From: an uncultured Saprospiraceae bacterium
GTDB taxonomy: Bacteria; Bacteroidota; Bacteroidia; Chitinophagales; Saprospiraceae
Assembly: GCA_938045585.1 (NCBI GenBank)
Contig: CALIAU010000008.1
Coordinates: 51,360-115,359, forward strand
Direction: 5' to 3'
DNA: 64,000 nucleotides
A program made the position numbers and the translations under genes. Under the pieces are notes generated by a model that was not told the origin of the DNA, made no database searches, and worked only from the letters and a program-made list of their open reading frames with translations. Positions 35,391 through 44,165 of this stretch are shown one piece after another (position 1 is the first letter of the stretch; the number at the start of each line of letters is the position of its first letter).

Positions 35391-36343
35391 TTCGCCCAAT
35401 CGATAGGATCGTTAAACATAGTATAGCTATGCATTTTACGAGTACGCTCCCAAATGGCTTTTCGCTTTTGTTCAGAAAGGACCTTAACGAGTTCCTTGGA
35501 AGGGACATCCTCTGCAATTGCATATTCAAAAAACTGAATAGTCTTGCGAATCACCTCTTCAGATTTATCCCAGACAACAGCATTAAAGGCTTGCTTAATC
35601 TTACTTTGCATCTCCTTTGATTCTTTTTTGAATCTTCCCACACTTGCCTGTCCTATCTGTTCTGTTTCATCATAATTCCATCCAGCAATCTTAGTGGTCT
35701 CTTGTACAGGATTTGTTTGGAGCAATTTTTCTGAAAAATTAAGCTGCATAAACTGCATCAAACGTTGAATCTCTTCCTTAGGCTTAGAAACAAGATCTTC
35801 ATAGCGAATAGAAATGACATTGATGTTTGAAATTACATTAGAGAGTTCTAAGAAGCTCGACTTTACAATACTCACAGCATCCAAAAGTTGAACACCTCTA
35901 GCCAAGAGTGAACTTATCGTATCATAGGGGTCGCGCACGCAGGCTATAAATTTTGATTCATTGAAATTTTCTAAGAATTGTTTTGCGCAAAATACATTGG
36001 ATGGCGTTTTGTCCATTTTGACCTCTGAAGCGGTAATACTTTCATATGCTTTATCTAGGAAACCTTCAAAACTTTCGGCCTCTTTGACCATTTCTTTTAG
36101 CTTCTCTTTTTCGAACGAATTTTGATCGTAATTTAAGCCTGTAAAAATGCGCCAGCCTCTGCTTTTCAATCCTAGCATTCCTTTCGAAAACAATTTGTTC
36201 TTGTGTTTGCTCCAGTTTTCATAGAGCTCCATTTTATTAAACAAATGACTCTCATTAAAGCAATGAATTGCCTCATGCCTATTCAAAATTTGCCTCAACA
36301 AAGAAGTACCAGAACTTTGGGGTCCACCGATAATACAATACAT
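35387..36343 (-). CDS. Sulfotransferase family protein
   Basis: 318 residues. The N-terminus IIGGPQSSGTSLLRQILNRH is the PAPS phosphate-binding loop (GxxxSGTS/TLL), and FIACVRDPYDTISSLLARG near 140 is the second PAPS motif with Arg and Ser. It transfers sulfate from PAPS to an unknown hydroxyl or amine, perhaps surface glycans. A 4-base overlap links it to prmC, an unusual pairing. Divergent from the cytidine deaminase gene. Confidence 0.83.
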   Translation of the reverse strand: MYCIIGGPQSSGTSLLRQILNRHEAIHCFNESHLFNKMELYENWSKHKNKLFSKGMLGLKSRGWRIFTGLNYDQNSFEKEKLKEMVKEAESFEGFLDKAYESITASEVKMDKTPSNVFCAKQFLENFNESKFIACVRDPYDTISSLLARGVQLLDAVSIVKSSFLELSNVISNINVISIRYEDLVSKPKEEIQRLMQFMQLNFSEKLLQTNPVQETTKIAGWNYDETEQIGQASVGRFKKESKEMQSKIKQAFNAVVWDKSEEVIRKTIQFFEYAIAEDVPSKELVKVLSEQKRKAIWERTRKMHSYTMFNDPIDWAK

Positions 36344-36416
36344 AAATGTCTATATCTTTCTAAAGAAACAAAAAATGGTCTAATCATTGCAAGATAACTA
36401 TTGCAAATTCCTAAAG

Positions 36417-36902
36417 ATGGAAAAACACCTATTAGATATTGCCTATTACTCGACCACCGTCTCTGAACTCAACAAAGACGTTCAAAGACTAAGAGAAATT
36501 GCTGAAAATCAGTTAGATATGAGCTATTCGCCCTACTCTGAATTTCAAGTAGGAGCGGCAATATTATTAGAAAATGATGAAATATTTGGAGGATGTAACC
36601 AAGAAAATGCCTCCTATCCACTCTGTTTATGCGCAGAGCGTGTAGCTCTCTATAGTGCTGGAACAAGATACCCAAACATGCCTATCCAAGCCATGTTCCT
36701 GACAGTGCGCAACAAAAAGAAAAAATTAGATAAACCTGCCTCTCCCTGCGGTGCCTGCAGACAGGTAATCTCAGAATTTGCAGAAAAAACTGGGAAGCCA
36801 TTTCCTATCTACATTAATACTGTAGACTCTGACACAGTCATAATGTTTCCAAATGCGGATGCCCTACTGCCCTTTTCCTTTAATAAAGAATATTTATCCT
36901 AA
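36417..36902 (+). CDS. cdd: Cytidine deaminase
   Basis: 161 residues from the ATG at 36417 (the TTG at 36387 adds a leader without family sequence). SPYSEFQVGAA, the active-site LCAERVALY (Cys and Glu) and PCGACRQVISEF (two zinc Cys) are present: the tetrameric, three-cysteine zinc type. Deaminates cytidine and deoxycytidine in pyrimidine salvage. Its stop codon abuts the convergent kdsB stop with no gap. Confidence 0.93.
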   Translation: MEKHLLDIAYYSTTVSELNKDVQRLREIAENQLDMSYSPYSEFQVGAAILLENDEIFGGCNQENASYPLCLCAERVALYSAGTRYPNMPIQAMFLTVRNKKKKLDKPASPCGACRQVISEFAEKTGKPFPIYINTVDSDTVIMFPNADALLPFSFNKEYLS

Positions 36903-37616
36903 TTATTCTTCTTCTAATATCGCTTGCACACGCATTAGGTCTTCTTGTGTATCAACGCTAATTAAGCCATCCGCTATCACATTCGCATAAATACTATATC
37001 CTGCTAATAGCCAATCCAGTTGCTCCAAACTTTCATTTCTTCTCCGCTCCGTGACAGCAAGTTTTAGCAGCTCTGGAATTATGGAAACCTTGAAAGCATA
37101 CAGACCTACATGTTTGTGTTTATCTATTCGTGATGCTTCTTGTGGAGAACGCGTAAAATCAGCAACCTCTGCCCCTTCCTTAAAAATCAACTTGACTGTA
37201 TTTGGGTCTTGATTTTCATGTTCATCATGGAACGCTTCCGCTAGTGTAGCTATCTCTGTTTCTCCATTATCAAAGGCCGAAATTAGTGACTGGATATGCT
37301 TGGATCTGATTAGAGGTTCGTCTCCCTGTATGTTTATAACAACATCATAGTCTTCTTCTAAGCTCGCCAATGCGGAAAATACCCGTTCTGTTCCAGAAGA
37401 ACAATCCCCAGTCATTACTACCTCGGCCCCGTATTCCTCGCAAACCTGACGTATTTTTTCACTATCCGTGGCTATTATCACCCGTTCTAGACTCGGACAA
37501 CTGCGAGCTCCCTCATAGACACGAATCACCATTGGCTTCCCTTTTATGGGCAAAATCGCCTTTTCTGGCAATCGGGTGGATTCTAATCTAACTGGTATTA
37601 TACCTATAACTCTCAA
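36903..37616 (-). CDS. kdsB: 3-deoxy-manno-octulosonate cytidylyltransferase
   Basis: 237 residues. GIIPVRLESTRLPEKAI at the N-terminus with the nucleotide-binding Arg and Lys, EVVMTGDCSSGTERV near 67-80, NIQGDEPLI near 95, and HVGLYAF near 168 are KdsB signatures. It activates Kdo as CMP-Kdo for lipid A core synthesis in the cytoplasm. The start is TTG; an in-frame stop lies directly upstream, leaving no alternative. Confidence 0.94.
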   Translation of the reverse strand: MRVIGIIPVRLESTRLPEKAILPIKGKPMVIRVYEGARSCPSLERVIIATDSEKIRQVCEEYGAEVVMTGDCSSGTERVFSALASLEEDYDVVINIQGDEPLIRSKHIQSLISAFDNGETEIATLAEAFHDEHENQDPNTVKLIFKEGAEVADFTRSPQEASRIDKHKHVGLYAFKVSIIPELLKLAVTERRRNESLEQLDWLLAGYSIYANVIADGLISVDTQEDLMRVQAILEEE

Positions 37617-37672
37617 TTATTTATATATTATGATTTTTTTTAATATATTTGTCTTTGCATAAAATATTTCCC

Positions 37673-38551
37673 ATGCGATCGATTTTAGTATTTCTTGGCC
37701 TTGTAGCACATATTTCCCTATTCGCTCAGTTTACACCTGCCCCTGCACTCGTGCCTGGTGTAAATATGGAGGTAAAATTTGATATGGATAAAGGTATTTT
37801 TTATTCCCATACCATTAAAGCGAATCAGACACTTTACAGTATATCAAAATTCTTTGGTATAGATGTAAACGAAATAAAGTTGATGAATAATCTGACATCT
37901 AACTCCGTTGTGAGTATAGGACAGAAACTTATGATACCCCTCGATGTGCACCATATTAATGTACATGATGATGGAGATGGTAACAACCCTGTCTATTACC
38001 AGGTACAAAAGGGTGAGAATTTATATAGAATAGCCAAGGTCTATTTTAACCAAGAGGTAGAAACCCTAGTAGCTAGAAACGCACTTTCTGAAGTTTCTCT
38101 TAGCGTAGGCGATCTACTCATCGTTGGGTATTATCAAAACGAAACACCATTTACAGAACTTCCTCAAATACCGAAAACAGGAACACCTAGCACCACAATA
38201 AAAGAAGATGTTGCACGCTCCAAAACTAAGGCAAACAGTGCGGTAGATGAAAGCACAGGGGAACCAAAACCTGAAGTTAAACGTGTTAGTCGCAAAGGGA
38301 TTGCTATCTGGAACAAGGAAGGAAAAGATCAAAAAAACGCCTTTGCCCTACACAAAACTGCTAAACCGAATACAATTATCGAACTCTATAACCCCGTTGT
38401 AAGAAGACGTGCATACGCAAAAGTCATTGGCGCACTACCTGAAGATGTGTATGAAGAAGACGTGACCCTCATCATCTCCCCTAAGGTTGCTAAAAGCCTT
38501 GGCGCTTTAGATTCTCGCTTTACCGTAGAGATGAAGTACCAAGAAAAGTAA
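37673..38551 (+). CDS. LysM peptidoglycan-binding protein with C-terminal RlpA-like barrel
   Basis: 292 residues from the ATG at 37673; the longer frame starts at a TTG without a signal. A signal peptide (SILVFLGLVAHISLFAQ) is followed by two LysM modules (HTIKANQTLYSISKFFG about 50-95 and YQVQKGENLYRIAKVYF about 115-160), a Ser/Thr/Lys linker, and a C-terminal unit GIAIWNKEGKDQKNAFALH through VIGALPEDVYEEDV that resembles a double-psi beta-barrel. Probably a periplasmic cell-wall-binding protein. Confidence 0.8.
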   Translation: MRSILVFLGLVAHISLFAQFTPAPALVPGVNMEVKFDMDKGIFYSHTIKANQTLYSISKFFGIDVNEIKLMNNLTSNSVVSIGQKLMIPLDVHHINVHDDGDGNNPVYYQVQKGENLYRIAKVYFNQEVETLVARNALSEVSLSVGDLLIVGYYQNETPFTELPQIPKTGTPSTTIKEDVARSKTKANSAVDESTGEPKPEVKRVSRKGIAIWNKEGKDQKNAFALHKTAKPNTIIELYNPVVRRRAYAKVIGALPEDVYEEDVTLIISPKVAKSLGALDSRFTVEMKYQEK

Positions 38552-38610
38552 GAACAAGTTTAGACCCTATGTAATTATGATTAGGGCGATCCCCTACGTG
38601 TAAAACACTT

Positions 38611-38681
38611 CGGGTCAGGCTTTCCATGTCTCCACATGCGTTGCGGTCCTTCGGACTCCCTTCGGGAACATTCCTATCCTT
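38611..38681 (+). repeat. Interspersed hairpin-rich intergenic repeat, copy 2
   Basis: Shares CGGGTCAGGCTTTCCA (38611-38626) and TTCCTATCCTT (38671-38681) exactly with the copy at 16181-16257; the middle differs but again holds hairpin-forming sequence (GGTCCTTCGGACT, CCCTTCGGG). Confidence 0.7.
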
Positions 38682-38706
38682 ATCGCGATCAGTAAAGTCC
38701 GCTTAG

Positions 38707-38927
38707 TCCTGCCTGCTTGCGCACGCAGGCAAGCCGTTCTGTCCGTTCTGTACATACTCTCCGCACACGCCGCTCTCTCTTCATCTCTCCGTCCTCATCG
38801 TTTGCTCCGTCCGTTAGTCCGCTCTGTCCGTTGAGTCCGTTGAGTCCGTTGAGTCCTGCCTGCTTGCGCACGCAGGCAAGCCGCTCTGTCCGTTTCATCC
38901 TGCCTGCTTGCGCACGCAGGCAGGCCG
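38707..38927 (+). repeat. Three 30-bp hairpin units plus a 9-base tandem repeat
   Basis: Nearly identical units begin at 38707, 38854 and 38898; each contains CCTGCCTGC, loop TTGCGCAC, GCAGGCA. Between the first two lies GTCCGTTGA repeated in tandem from 38826 to 38852 with a partial fourth copy. The core TGCCTGCTTGCGCAC recurs on the - strand in the element at 58160-58295, linking the two loci. Confidence 0.75.
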
Positions 38928-39001
38928 CTTCGTCTGTTAGTCCCTTCCTAATTTCCCGACAAAAAAAAGCGAGAAATTTCTTTCTCGCTGGTAATGCTTA
39001 A

Positions 39002-39209
39002 TAAGGATGTTAAATCGGATAAGGGTTAATTTTGGAAATAACTAAGGGTGTTATTTTAAAATCATAAGGGTGTCATTCATAAGTCATAAGTCTAATTCCC
39101 AAAATCCATAAAGGTGTAATTCAAAAAAATCAATCTCAATCATGTATCTGAGATTTACTAAGGGTGTTTTAAGGTGTTAAGTATTAAGTGTGTAACTAAA
39201 TAAGGGTGT
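39002..39209 (+). repeat. Array of nine short direct repeats (TAAGGGTGT consensus)
   Basis: Exact TAAGGGTGT at 39043, 39065, 39159 and 39201; one-base or one-deletion variants at 39002, 39020, 39109, 39170 and 39185. All are on the + strand, irregularly spaced 11-50 bases apart, in otherwise AT-rich sequence. Confidence 0.65.
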
Positions 39210-39555
39210 AAATATCAAATACACCTATAAGACCCATTTTGTAGTGCATCCCCCCTATTTTTGTAGACCATTAGTAGAGTTTTGTAAGCTAAATATCACT
39301 TTGAAAACATATTTTAATGAAAAATTCGAGGCATTTGACAAATTTAATATTGTCAAAATACCAAATTCAACTTTTAAATCTGACATACTCCATATAGCAA
39401 TATTTAATATCCGTAGATTTAGCAATTCATAAAATCTTTCAATTTTGAGCAAATAAATCCATTAAAATTCCAATTTCTAATTCCCTTAATCAATTATCAA
39501 GGCATTCATTATTCTAACCATATTTAGAACTGTACTTTTATGCAAAATTCATCAC

Positions 39556-40911
39556 GTGGACTACAAACGCAATGTACTAGAGACAATAGGTAACACGCCT
39601 CTTATTAAATTAAACAAGGTCTGTGAAGAATTACCCTGCCTTGTATTGGCTAAGGTGGAAACATTTAATCCAGGTAACTCTATTAAAGATAGAATGGCAC
39701 TCAAGATGGTAGAAGATGCTGAAAACGCAGGTCTAATAAAACCTGGCGGTACCATAATCGAGTGTACGTCTGGAAATACAGGAATGGGCATCGCCCTAGC
39801 AGCTGCTGTCAAAGGATACAAATGCATATTCACAACAACCGATAAGCAATCCAAAGAAAAGTTTGATATCCTGAGAGCGGTAGGTGGTGAAGTCATTGTA
39901 TGCCCAACAAATGTAACGCCTGATGATCCCAGATCTTACTACTCCGTTGCTGAACAACTGAGTAAGGAAATCCCAAATTCATTTTGGTGTAACCAATATG
40001 ATAACCTATCTAATGCTGCGGCACATTATGAATCTACAGGTCCAGAAATATGGAAACAAACAGATGGTAAGGTGACACATCTCATTGTAGGTGTAGGTAC
40101 TGGAGGAACCATCAGCGGAACAGCTAAATACTTAAAAGAACAAAACCCGAATGTAAAGATATGGGGAGTAGATACCTATGGCTCCGTCTTCAAAAAATAC
40201 CACGAAACGGGCGAGTTTGATGAAAAGGAAATCTATCCATACATTACCGAAGGGATTGGCGAAGATATTCTTCCAAAAAATGTCGACTTCTCAGTAATCG
40301 ATCATTTTGAAAAGGTAACAGATAAAGATGGTGCCTTAGCAGCGCGTGCTCTAGCAAGAAATGAAGGACTTCTTCTAGGATATAGTTGTGGCTCTGCCCT
40401 GGCTGGTCTTATTCAAATGAAAGACCAACTGACAAAAGACGATGTTGTGGTCATTATTTTTCACGATCATGGATCTAGATATGTTGGAAAAATATACAAC
40501 GATGATTGGATGCGTGATAGAGGTTTTATGGAAAAAAATGTCACTGTAAAAGATATCATCGCTGCAAAGCAAGATTCTACTTTCATCTCTGTCAAAAAAT
40601 CTGATCACATTAAAGATGTCTTGGAAATAATGCGTGCAAATGCAATATCACAACTTCCTGTTATGGAAAATGATGAGATAATCGGTTCTGTTATCGAAAA
40701 GTCTATGCTGAATTATCTACTCACTGATAGTGGTAGTGCAATAGATACAGTTGATAAGATTATAAGCGAGCCCTTCCCAAAAGTCGCACTGGACACAGGC
40801 ATAAATGAACTCAATAGATACATCACCAAAGAGACTCCGGCAGTATTAGCAAAAGATGCTTTAGGGCAATATCAAATTATTACCCAGTATGATATTATAC
40901 AGAGTTTATAG
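39556..40911 (+). CDS. Cystathionine beta-synthase with tandem CBS domains
   Basis: 451 residues from a GTG; no in-frame ATG precedes family sequence (the ATG at 39540 is out of frame). Catalytic half: ETIGNTPLIKLN, NPGNSIKDRMA with the PLP Lys near 42, TSGNTGMG near 73, GVGTGGTISG near 176. From about 335 two CBS modules follow (FISVKKSDHIKDVLEIM, INELNRYITKETPAVL). It condenses homocysteine or O-acylated serine derivatives into cystathionine/cysteine; the CBS pair suggests ligand control as in eukaryotic-type enzymes. Monocistronic. Confidence 0.88.
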   Translation: MDYKRNVLETIGNTPLIKLNKVCEELPCLVLAKVETFNPGNSIKDRMALKMVEDAENAGLIKPGGTIIECTSGNTGMGIALAAAVKGYKCIFTTTDKQSKEKFDILRAVGGEVIVCPTNVTPDDPRSYYSVAEQLSKEIPNSFWCNQYDNLSNAAAHYESTGPEIWKQTDGKVTHLIVGVGTGGTISGTAKYLKEQNPNVKIWGVDTYGSVFKKYHETGEFDEKEIYPYITEGIGEDILPKNVDFSVIDHFEKVTDKDGALAARALARNEGLLLGYSCGSALAGLIQMKDQLTKDDVVVIIFHDHGSRYVGKIYNDDWMRDRGFMEKNVTVKDIIAAKQDSTFISVKKSDHIKDVLEIMRANAISQLPVMENDEIIGSVIEKSMLNYLLTDSGSAIDTVDKIISEPFPKVALDTGINELNRYITKETPAVLAKDALGQYQIITQYDIIQSL

Positions 40912-41106
40912 TTTTTAAGAAGAATAGTACTATTTATCTGTAGGCGAAGTCGGTCTCAGCAATTTGTCTTCCATTGCGATCATTATCAATTCTAAATCTA
41001 AATGATTGGTTCTATTCATATTGTAACGCCAAAACTAGAAATGATTTTTTGAAATAGTTAAATTTATACGTACTGACTATCTCATACGAATGAAAAATCA
41101 TACATT

Positions 41107-42219
41107 ATGTTTAGAGTAATTTTTCTGTTTTTATTTTCTAGCCAACTTGGATTTGCCCAAAACCAGACCATTAAGTTAACTTATAAACAAATTGTATCAG
41201 AAAGCTCTGCAGAAGAAAAGTCTACAAAAAAAGTAGGAAGCATATTGACTTCTTTTCAACCCATACTATTATCAATGGTTGAATCAACAAAAAACCTAAC
41301 GAAAGTTGTATTTGTTGAACAGGATAAGATTTATATTGAAAACTATCTTTTAGATCAAGAAGGGATATTTAGTTCTAAGATTGAAAAAGATGGGAATATT
41401 AATTATATAAATAAACTAACTGGGGAAAAGAAGTTATTGAAAATTAGAAATTTAGCTTATTCAAATTATGAGATTCCGACAAAATTTAAATTAAAGAATA
41501 AAGGGTCAAGTAAATTGAATGAATTGGAAATTTATAAGGCCGAGAATAAGGACATGCTAATTGAGTATCATGTGAGTGCTCAACTAAAATTTAATATTAA
41601 ATCTGGCCTCAGTGAAGAGTTTCTCTATGACAATAAAGTAATTCTGAAAAGTATTAAGTATGTCAAAAAGGAAGATAAACGAATTATAAATGAATTGGTA
41701 TCATTAGATACATTGGAGAATGAAAGCCTCAGAGAATATTTGAAATTAATTCAGAAAGAAAAATCCCAAGTAGCAAATCAAAGAATAGGCTTAGATAGCA
41801 TAGAGTATAATCAAGAGATACCAGATATTTTTATAAATCTAATTGGAAAAGATGAGATAGTATCTCTGAATAAGTACAAGGGTAATGGCAAGTATCTCTT
41901 GGTAGATTTTTGGGGTACTTGGTGTACACCATGCCTAGCATCAATACCAGAATTAAAGTCTTTTTATGATGAGTATGTTGATCAAATTGACCTAATTGCG
42001 TTAAACTATAGTGATCATAACGAAGTTAAAGTTAAAAGTATAATCGAGCAATATCAAATGGATTGGGATCACGGAAGTGTATCTGAAAAAGTGCTTAAGA
42101 TCTTAAATCCCAAAACGCATTTTCCAGGAGTACTTTTGTTTGATGATAAAATGAGATTAATAGTTAGAGATAGATCAAAAAGTGGTTTAATCAAAATAAA
42201 AAACATAATTGATAAATAG
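41107..42219 (+). CDS. Exported thioredoxin-like (TlpA-type) protein with long N-terminal domain
   Basis: 370 residues with a signal peptide (FRVIFLFLFSSQLGFAQ). Residues ~20-220 have no recognised domain, rich in Lys and beta-strands (loosely GLPLI-like). From ~235 is a TlpA/AhpC-like thioredoxin fold with LVDFWGTWCTPCLASIPELK, the CTPC redox centre near 277-280. It would reduce disulfides or peroxides in the periplasm. The reading is distinctly AT-rich, as are the next genes to ~47.7 kb, consistent with transferred DNA. Confidence 0.8.
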   Translation: MFRVIFLFLFSSQLGFAQNQTIKLTYKQIVSESSAEEKSTKKVGSILTSFQPILLSMVESTKNLTKVVFVEQDKIYIENYLLDQEGIFSSKIEKDGNINYINKLTGEKKLLKIRNLAYSNYEIPTKFKLKNKGSSKLNELEIYKAENKDMLIEYHVSAQLKFNIKSGLSEEFLYDNKVILKSIKYVKKEDKRIINELVSLDTLENESLREYLKLIQKEKSQVANQRIGLDSIEYNQEIPDIFINLIGKDEIVSLNKYKGNGKYLLVDFWGTWCTPCLASIPELKSFYDEYVDQIDLIALNYSDHNEVKVKSIIEQYQMDWDHGSVSEKVLKILNPKTHFPGVLLFDDKMRLIVRDRSKSGLIKIKNIIDK

Positions 42220-42261
42220 ACAGCATTATCAAGTACTGATGATTCTAACTAATTAAAAAAA

Positions 42262-42447
42262 ATGAAAGACCAAACAGGATATTTACTAATCGGAATTGGA
42301 ATCGCTTCAATTTTAGTTGGTATTTATGGAGCCTTCCGAAGTGGAGAATTGATTGACTCATTAAGTGGAGTTGTGATTGGAGTAGCATTAATTGGTACCG
42401 TAATTATTGAACGAAATAAAAAAGATAAATCCAATAAAACCAACTAA
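42262..42447 (+). CDS. Small two-helix membrane protein
   Basis: 61 residues: GYLLIGIGIASILVGIYGA and SLSGVVIGVALIGTVIIE are two hydrophobic helices, followed by a Lys-rich tail (RNKKDKSNKTN). Good ATG start, clean size, and in line with the neighbours; no function can be assigned. Confidence 0.6.
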   Translation: MKDQTGYLLIGIGIASILVGIYGAFRSGELIDSLSGVVIGVALIGTVIIERNKKDKSNKTN

Positions 42448-42501
42448 AAGTAGCTTATAACTATATTTGCTTGTCTGCAGTATAATGAAAATCTAAAAAT
42501 T

Positions 42502-43227
42502 ATGAATAGAAAAGACTTTATGAAAAATTCAGCAATTTTAGGAGGTGCCTCTATATTACCGCTGAACAATGTTTTCACTCAAAATGTAACAGAAAACGGA
42601 ATTGATAAACTTGTGGACATTGAAGGCAATTTTATACAAAACCCGCTTCCATATAATACTAATTTCCTAGAGCCCCATATGGATGAAGAAACACTTCATC
42701 TACATTTTAAATTTCACCATGGTGGTGCTGTAAAAGGAGCAAATAAAGATTTGGCAAAAGTTAAATTTCATTTGAAATCTGGTGACCTCGACCAAGTAGA
42801 TCTGTGGACAAGAAAATTAGCTTATCACTTTTCTAGTCATGTGTTACATTCTATTTTTTGGTCTAATCTAAGCAACAAGAAAACCGAACCCAGAACCGAA
42901 CTTCTGAAACAAATAGAAAAAGATTTTGGCTCTTTTAATACGCTTATTGGATACATTTCCAAAATTGCAAAATCCGTAGAAGGAAGCGGATGGGGCATAT
43001 TAGGATATCAACCCTATTCAGCTAGTTTAACATTGTTGCAATGTGAAAATCATCAGAAGTTAACACAATGGGGAGTTATTCCTTTATTGGTAATCGATGT
43101 ATGGGAACACGCTTATTACTTAAAGTATAAAAACAAGAGAGCAGATTTTGTAGATGCATTACTTGAAATTATAAACTGGGATAATGTAGCCGAACGATTT
43201 GAAATAGCGAAAAAGTTAGTTAAATAA
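42502..43227 (+). CDS. Exported Fe/Mn superoxide dismutase-like protein with altered active-site positions
   Basis: 241 residues. The N-terminus MNRKDFMKNSAILGGASIL resembles a Tat-like (RK) export signal. Metal ligands align: His in LHLHFKFHH, His in HVLHSIFW, and Asp/His in DVWEHAYYLKY. But the Tyr following the first ligand region in usual SODs (HHQTY) is replaced (HHGGA), and the outer-sphere Gln position reads His (SSHVLH). GSGWG is kept. It may be an exported dismutase of altered metal preference or a relative with another activity. Neighbours include a redox-type Crp regulator and nitroreductase. Confidence 0.78.
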   Translation: MNRKDFMKNSAILGGASILPLNNVFTQNVTENGIDKLVDIEGNFIQNPLPYNTNFLEPHMDEETLHLHFKFHHGGAVKGANKDLAKVKFHLKSGDLDQVDLWTRKLAYHFSSHVLHSIFWSNLSNKKTEPRTELLKQIEKDFGSFNTLIGYISKIAKSVEGSGWGILGYQPYSASLTLLQCENHQKLTQWGVIPLLVIDVWEHAYYLKYKNKRADFVDALLEIINWDNVAERFEIAKKLVK

Positions 43228-43250
43228 AACTACTGCTAATGATTTAACTA

Positions 43251-43369
43251 GACGTCTTCTTCTTGCTAAAGCTCACCACTAAAGATAGTAAGAAAAACGC
43301 TGCTTAAGCTTGTCCTCTACTCTAGGTAAAAACCGACAAAAGAATATGGCGTCACGAGCTTATGTTAAC
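43251..43369 (+). repeat. ~115-bp intergenic repeat, copy A (possible cassette boundary)
   Basis: Closely matches 46681-46796: shared blocks include TCTTCTTGCTAA, ACTAAAGATAGTAAGAAAAA, ACTCTAGGTAAAAACCGACA and AGAATATGGCGTCA, then TTATGTTA. The start (GACGTCTTCT) and the end (AGAATATGGCGTC) are imperfectly complementary, so the single strand could fold into a long hairpin. Same orientation as copy B. Confidence 0.75.
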
Positions 43370-43524
43370 TGTAGGCATTGTCGCTCTGAGAAACACGTTA
43401 CTCTAAAAACTTCTTAAAATTGCTAATTTAAACAAGAGCATTTAATACAAGTGCTAAGGGTACTAACTAGAATTTGGTCATGGATTAGTTAACTTTATTG
43501 ATTTGTTAGTGGTAATGAATTGAA

Positions 43525-44100
43525 ATGAAAGAACTAATCGAATATATAGGTAAAAGTATTTCTCTATCAGATGAAATTGTGAATGATCTGGAATCAATTA
43601 TCATTGAAAGGAATATAGAGAAAGGTGAAATAATTCTTCAAGAAAATTCTAGCAGGAAAATCCAAATATTTGTAGCAAGTGGATGCCTTAGGGCTTTTTA
43701 TAAAAATGATAATGGCAAAGATTACACCCTACAATTCGCCACCAAAAATTGGTGGATTAGTGATTACATGACTTTGTTCAATAGGGAAAAATCTTTACTC
43801 TGTATTGAAAGTCTTTCACATTCAAAAATTATGATAATAGAGCAATCAGAACTTGAAAAGCTATATTCCAAATTTCCTGAATTTGGATTCAAACACCGTC
43901 TGAATCTTCAAAATAGAATTGCTGCATTACAAAAAAGAATCTTTGGTCTACTGACACTAAGTGCAAAAGAAAAATATGAGAAATTTATAATGGAATATGA
44001 AGTATTCGAAAAAGTAATACCCAATTATCAAATCGCCTCCTTTTTGGGTATTACTCCAGAAAGTCTAAGTCGGGTCAGAAAGGAAATCTCAATTTCTTAA
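43525..44100 (+). CDS. Crp/Fnr-family transcriptional regulator
   Basis: 191 residues. A cyclic-nucleotide-binding-like barrel (IEKGEIILQENSSRKIQIFVASGCLRAFY, broken, about 31-62) is followed by the dimer helix and a short HTH (PNYQIASFLGITPESLSRVRKEI). It lacks the canonical cAMP phosphate-cassette Arg-Ser, as in many Bacteroidota Crp homologues. It sits 65 bases ahead of the nitroreductase and DJ-1 genes, which it may control. Confidence 0.83.
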   Translation: MKELIEYIGKSISLSDEIVNDLESIIIERNIEKGEIILQENSSRKIQIFVASGCLRAFYKNDNGKDYTLQFATKNWWISDYMTLFNREKSLLCIESLSHSKIMIIEQSELEKLYSKFPEFGFKHRLNLQNRIAALQKRIFGLLTLSAKEKYEKFIMEYEVFEKVIPNYQIASFLGITPESLSRVRKEISIS

Positions 44101-44165
44101 TTTCTTACCATAGATCAATTTTTAATAAGATTTGAATACAGACCTTTGTATTCAAAATCAGTACA

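Larger units (their letters stand above)
38552..39555. other. 1-kb gene-free region built of three repeat types
   Basis: Between the LysM gene and cystathionine beta-synthase. From left to right: repeat-family copy 2 (38611-38681), three copies of a GC-rich hairpin unit mixed with a 9-base tandem (38707-38927), nine short TAAGGGTGT direct repeats (39002-39209), then AT-rich sequence with no convincing ORF. Short frames in either strand (for example 38689-38898 and 38717-39001) are translations of the repeats and are not called. Confidence 0.65.

Noticed and set aside
38707..38927. CRISPR array
   Set aside because: The 30-base units are unevenly spaced (147 and 44 bases apart) and no cas genes occur.
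38689..39001. Overlapping ORFs in the repeat region
   Set aside because: Translations of GC-rich hairpins and tandem repeats, low-complexity on both strands.
39002..39209. CRISPR array from TAAGGGTGT repeats
   Set aside because: Repeat is 9 bases with irregular spacing; no cas genes.
39244..39452. Short ORFs on both strands before cystathionine beta-synthase
   Set aside because: AT-rich, opposite-strand mirror frames with no family pattern.
40935..40960. CTGTAGGC sequence near 40935 matching the end of repeat copy A
   Set aside because: About 17 of 22 bases match sequence after copy A, too short and outside the repeat core to count as a third copy.
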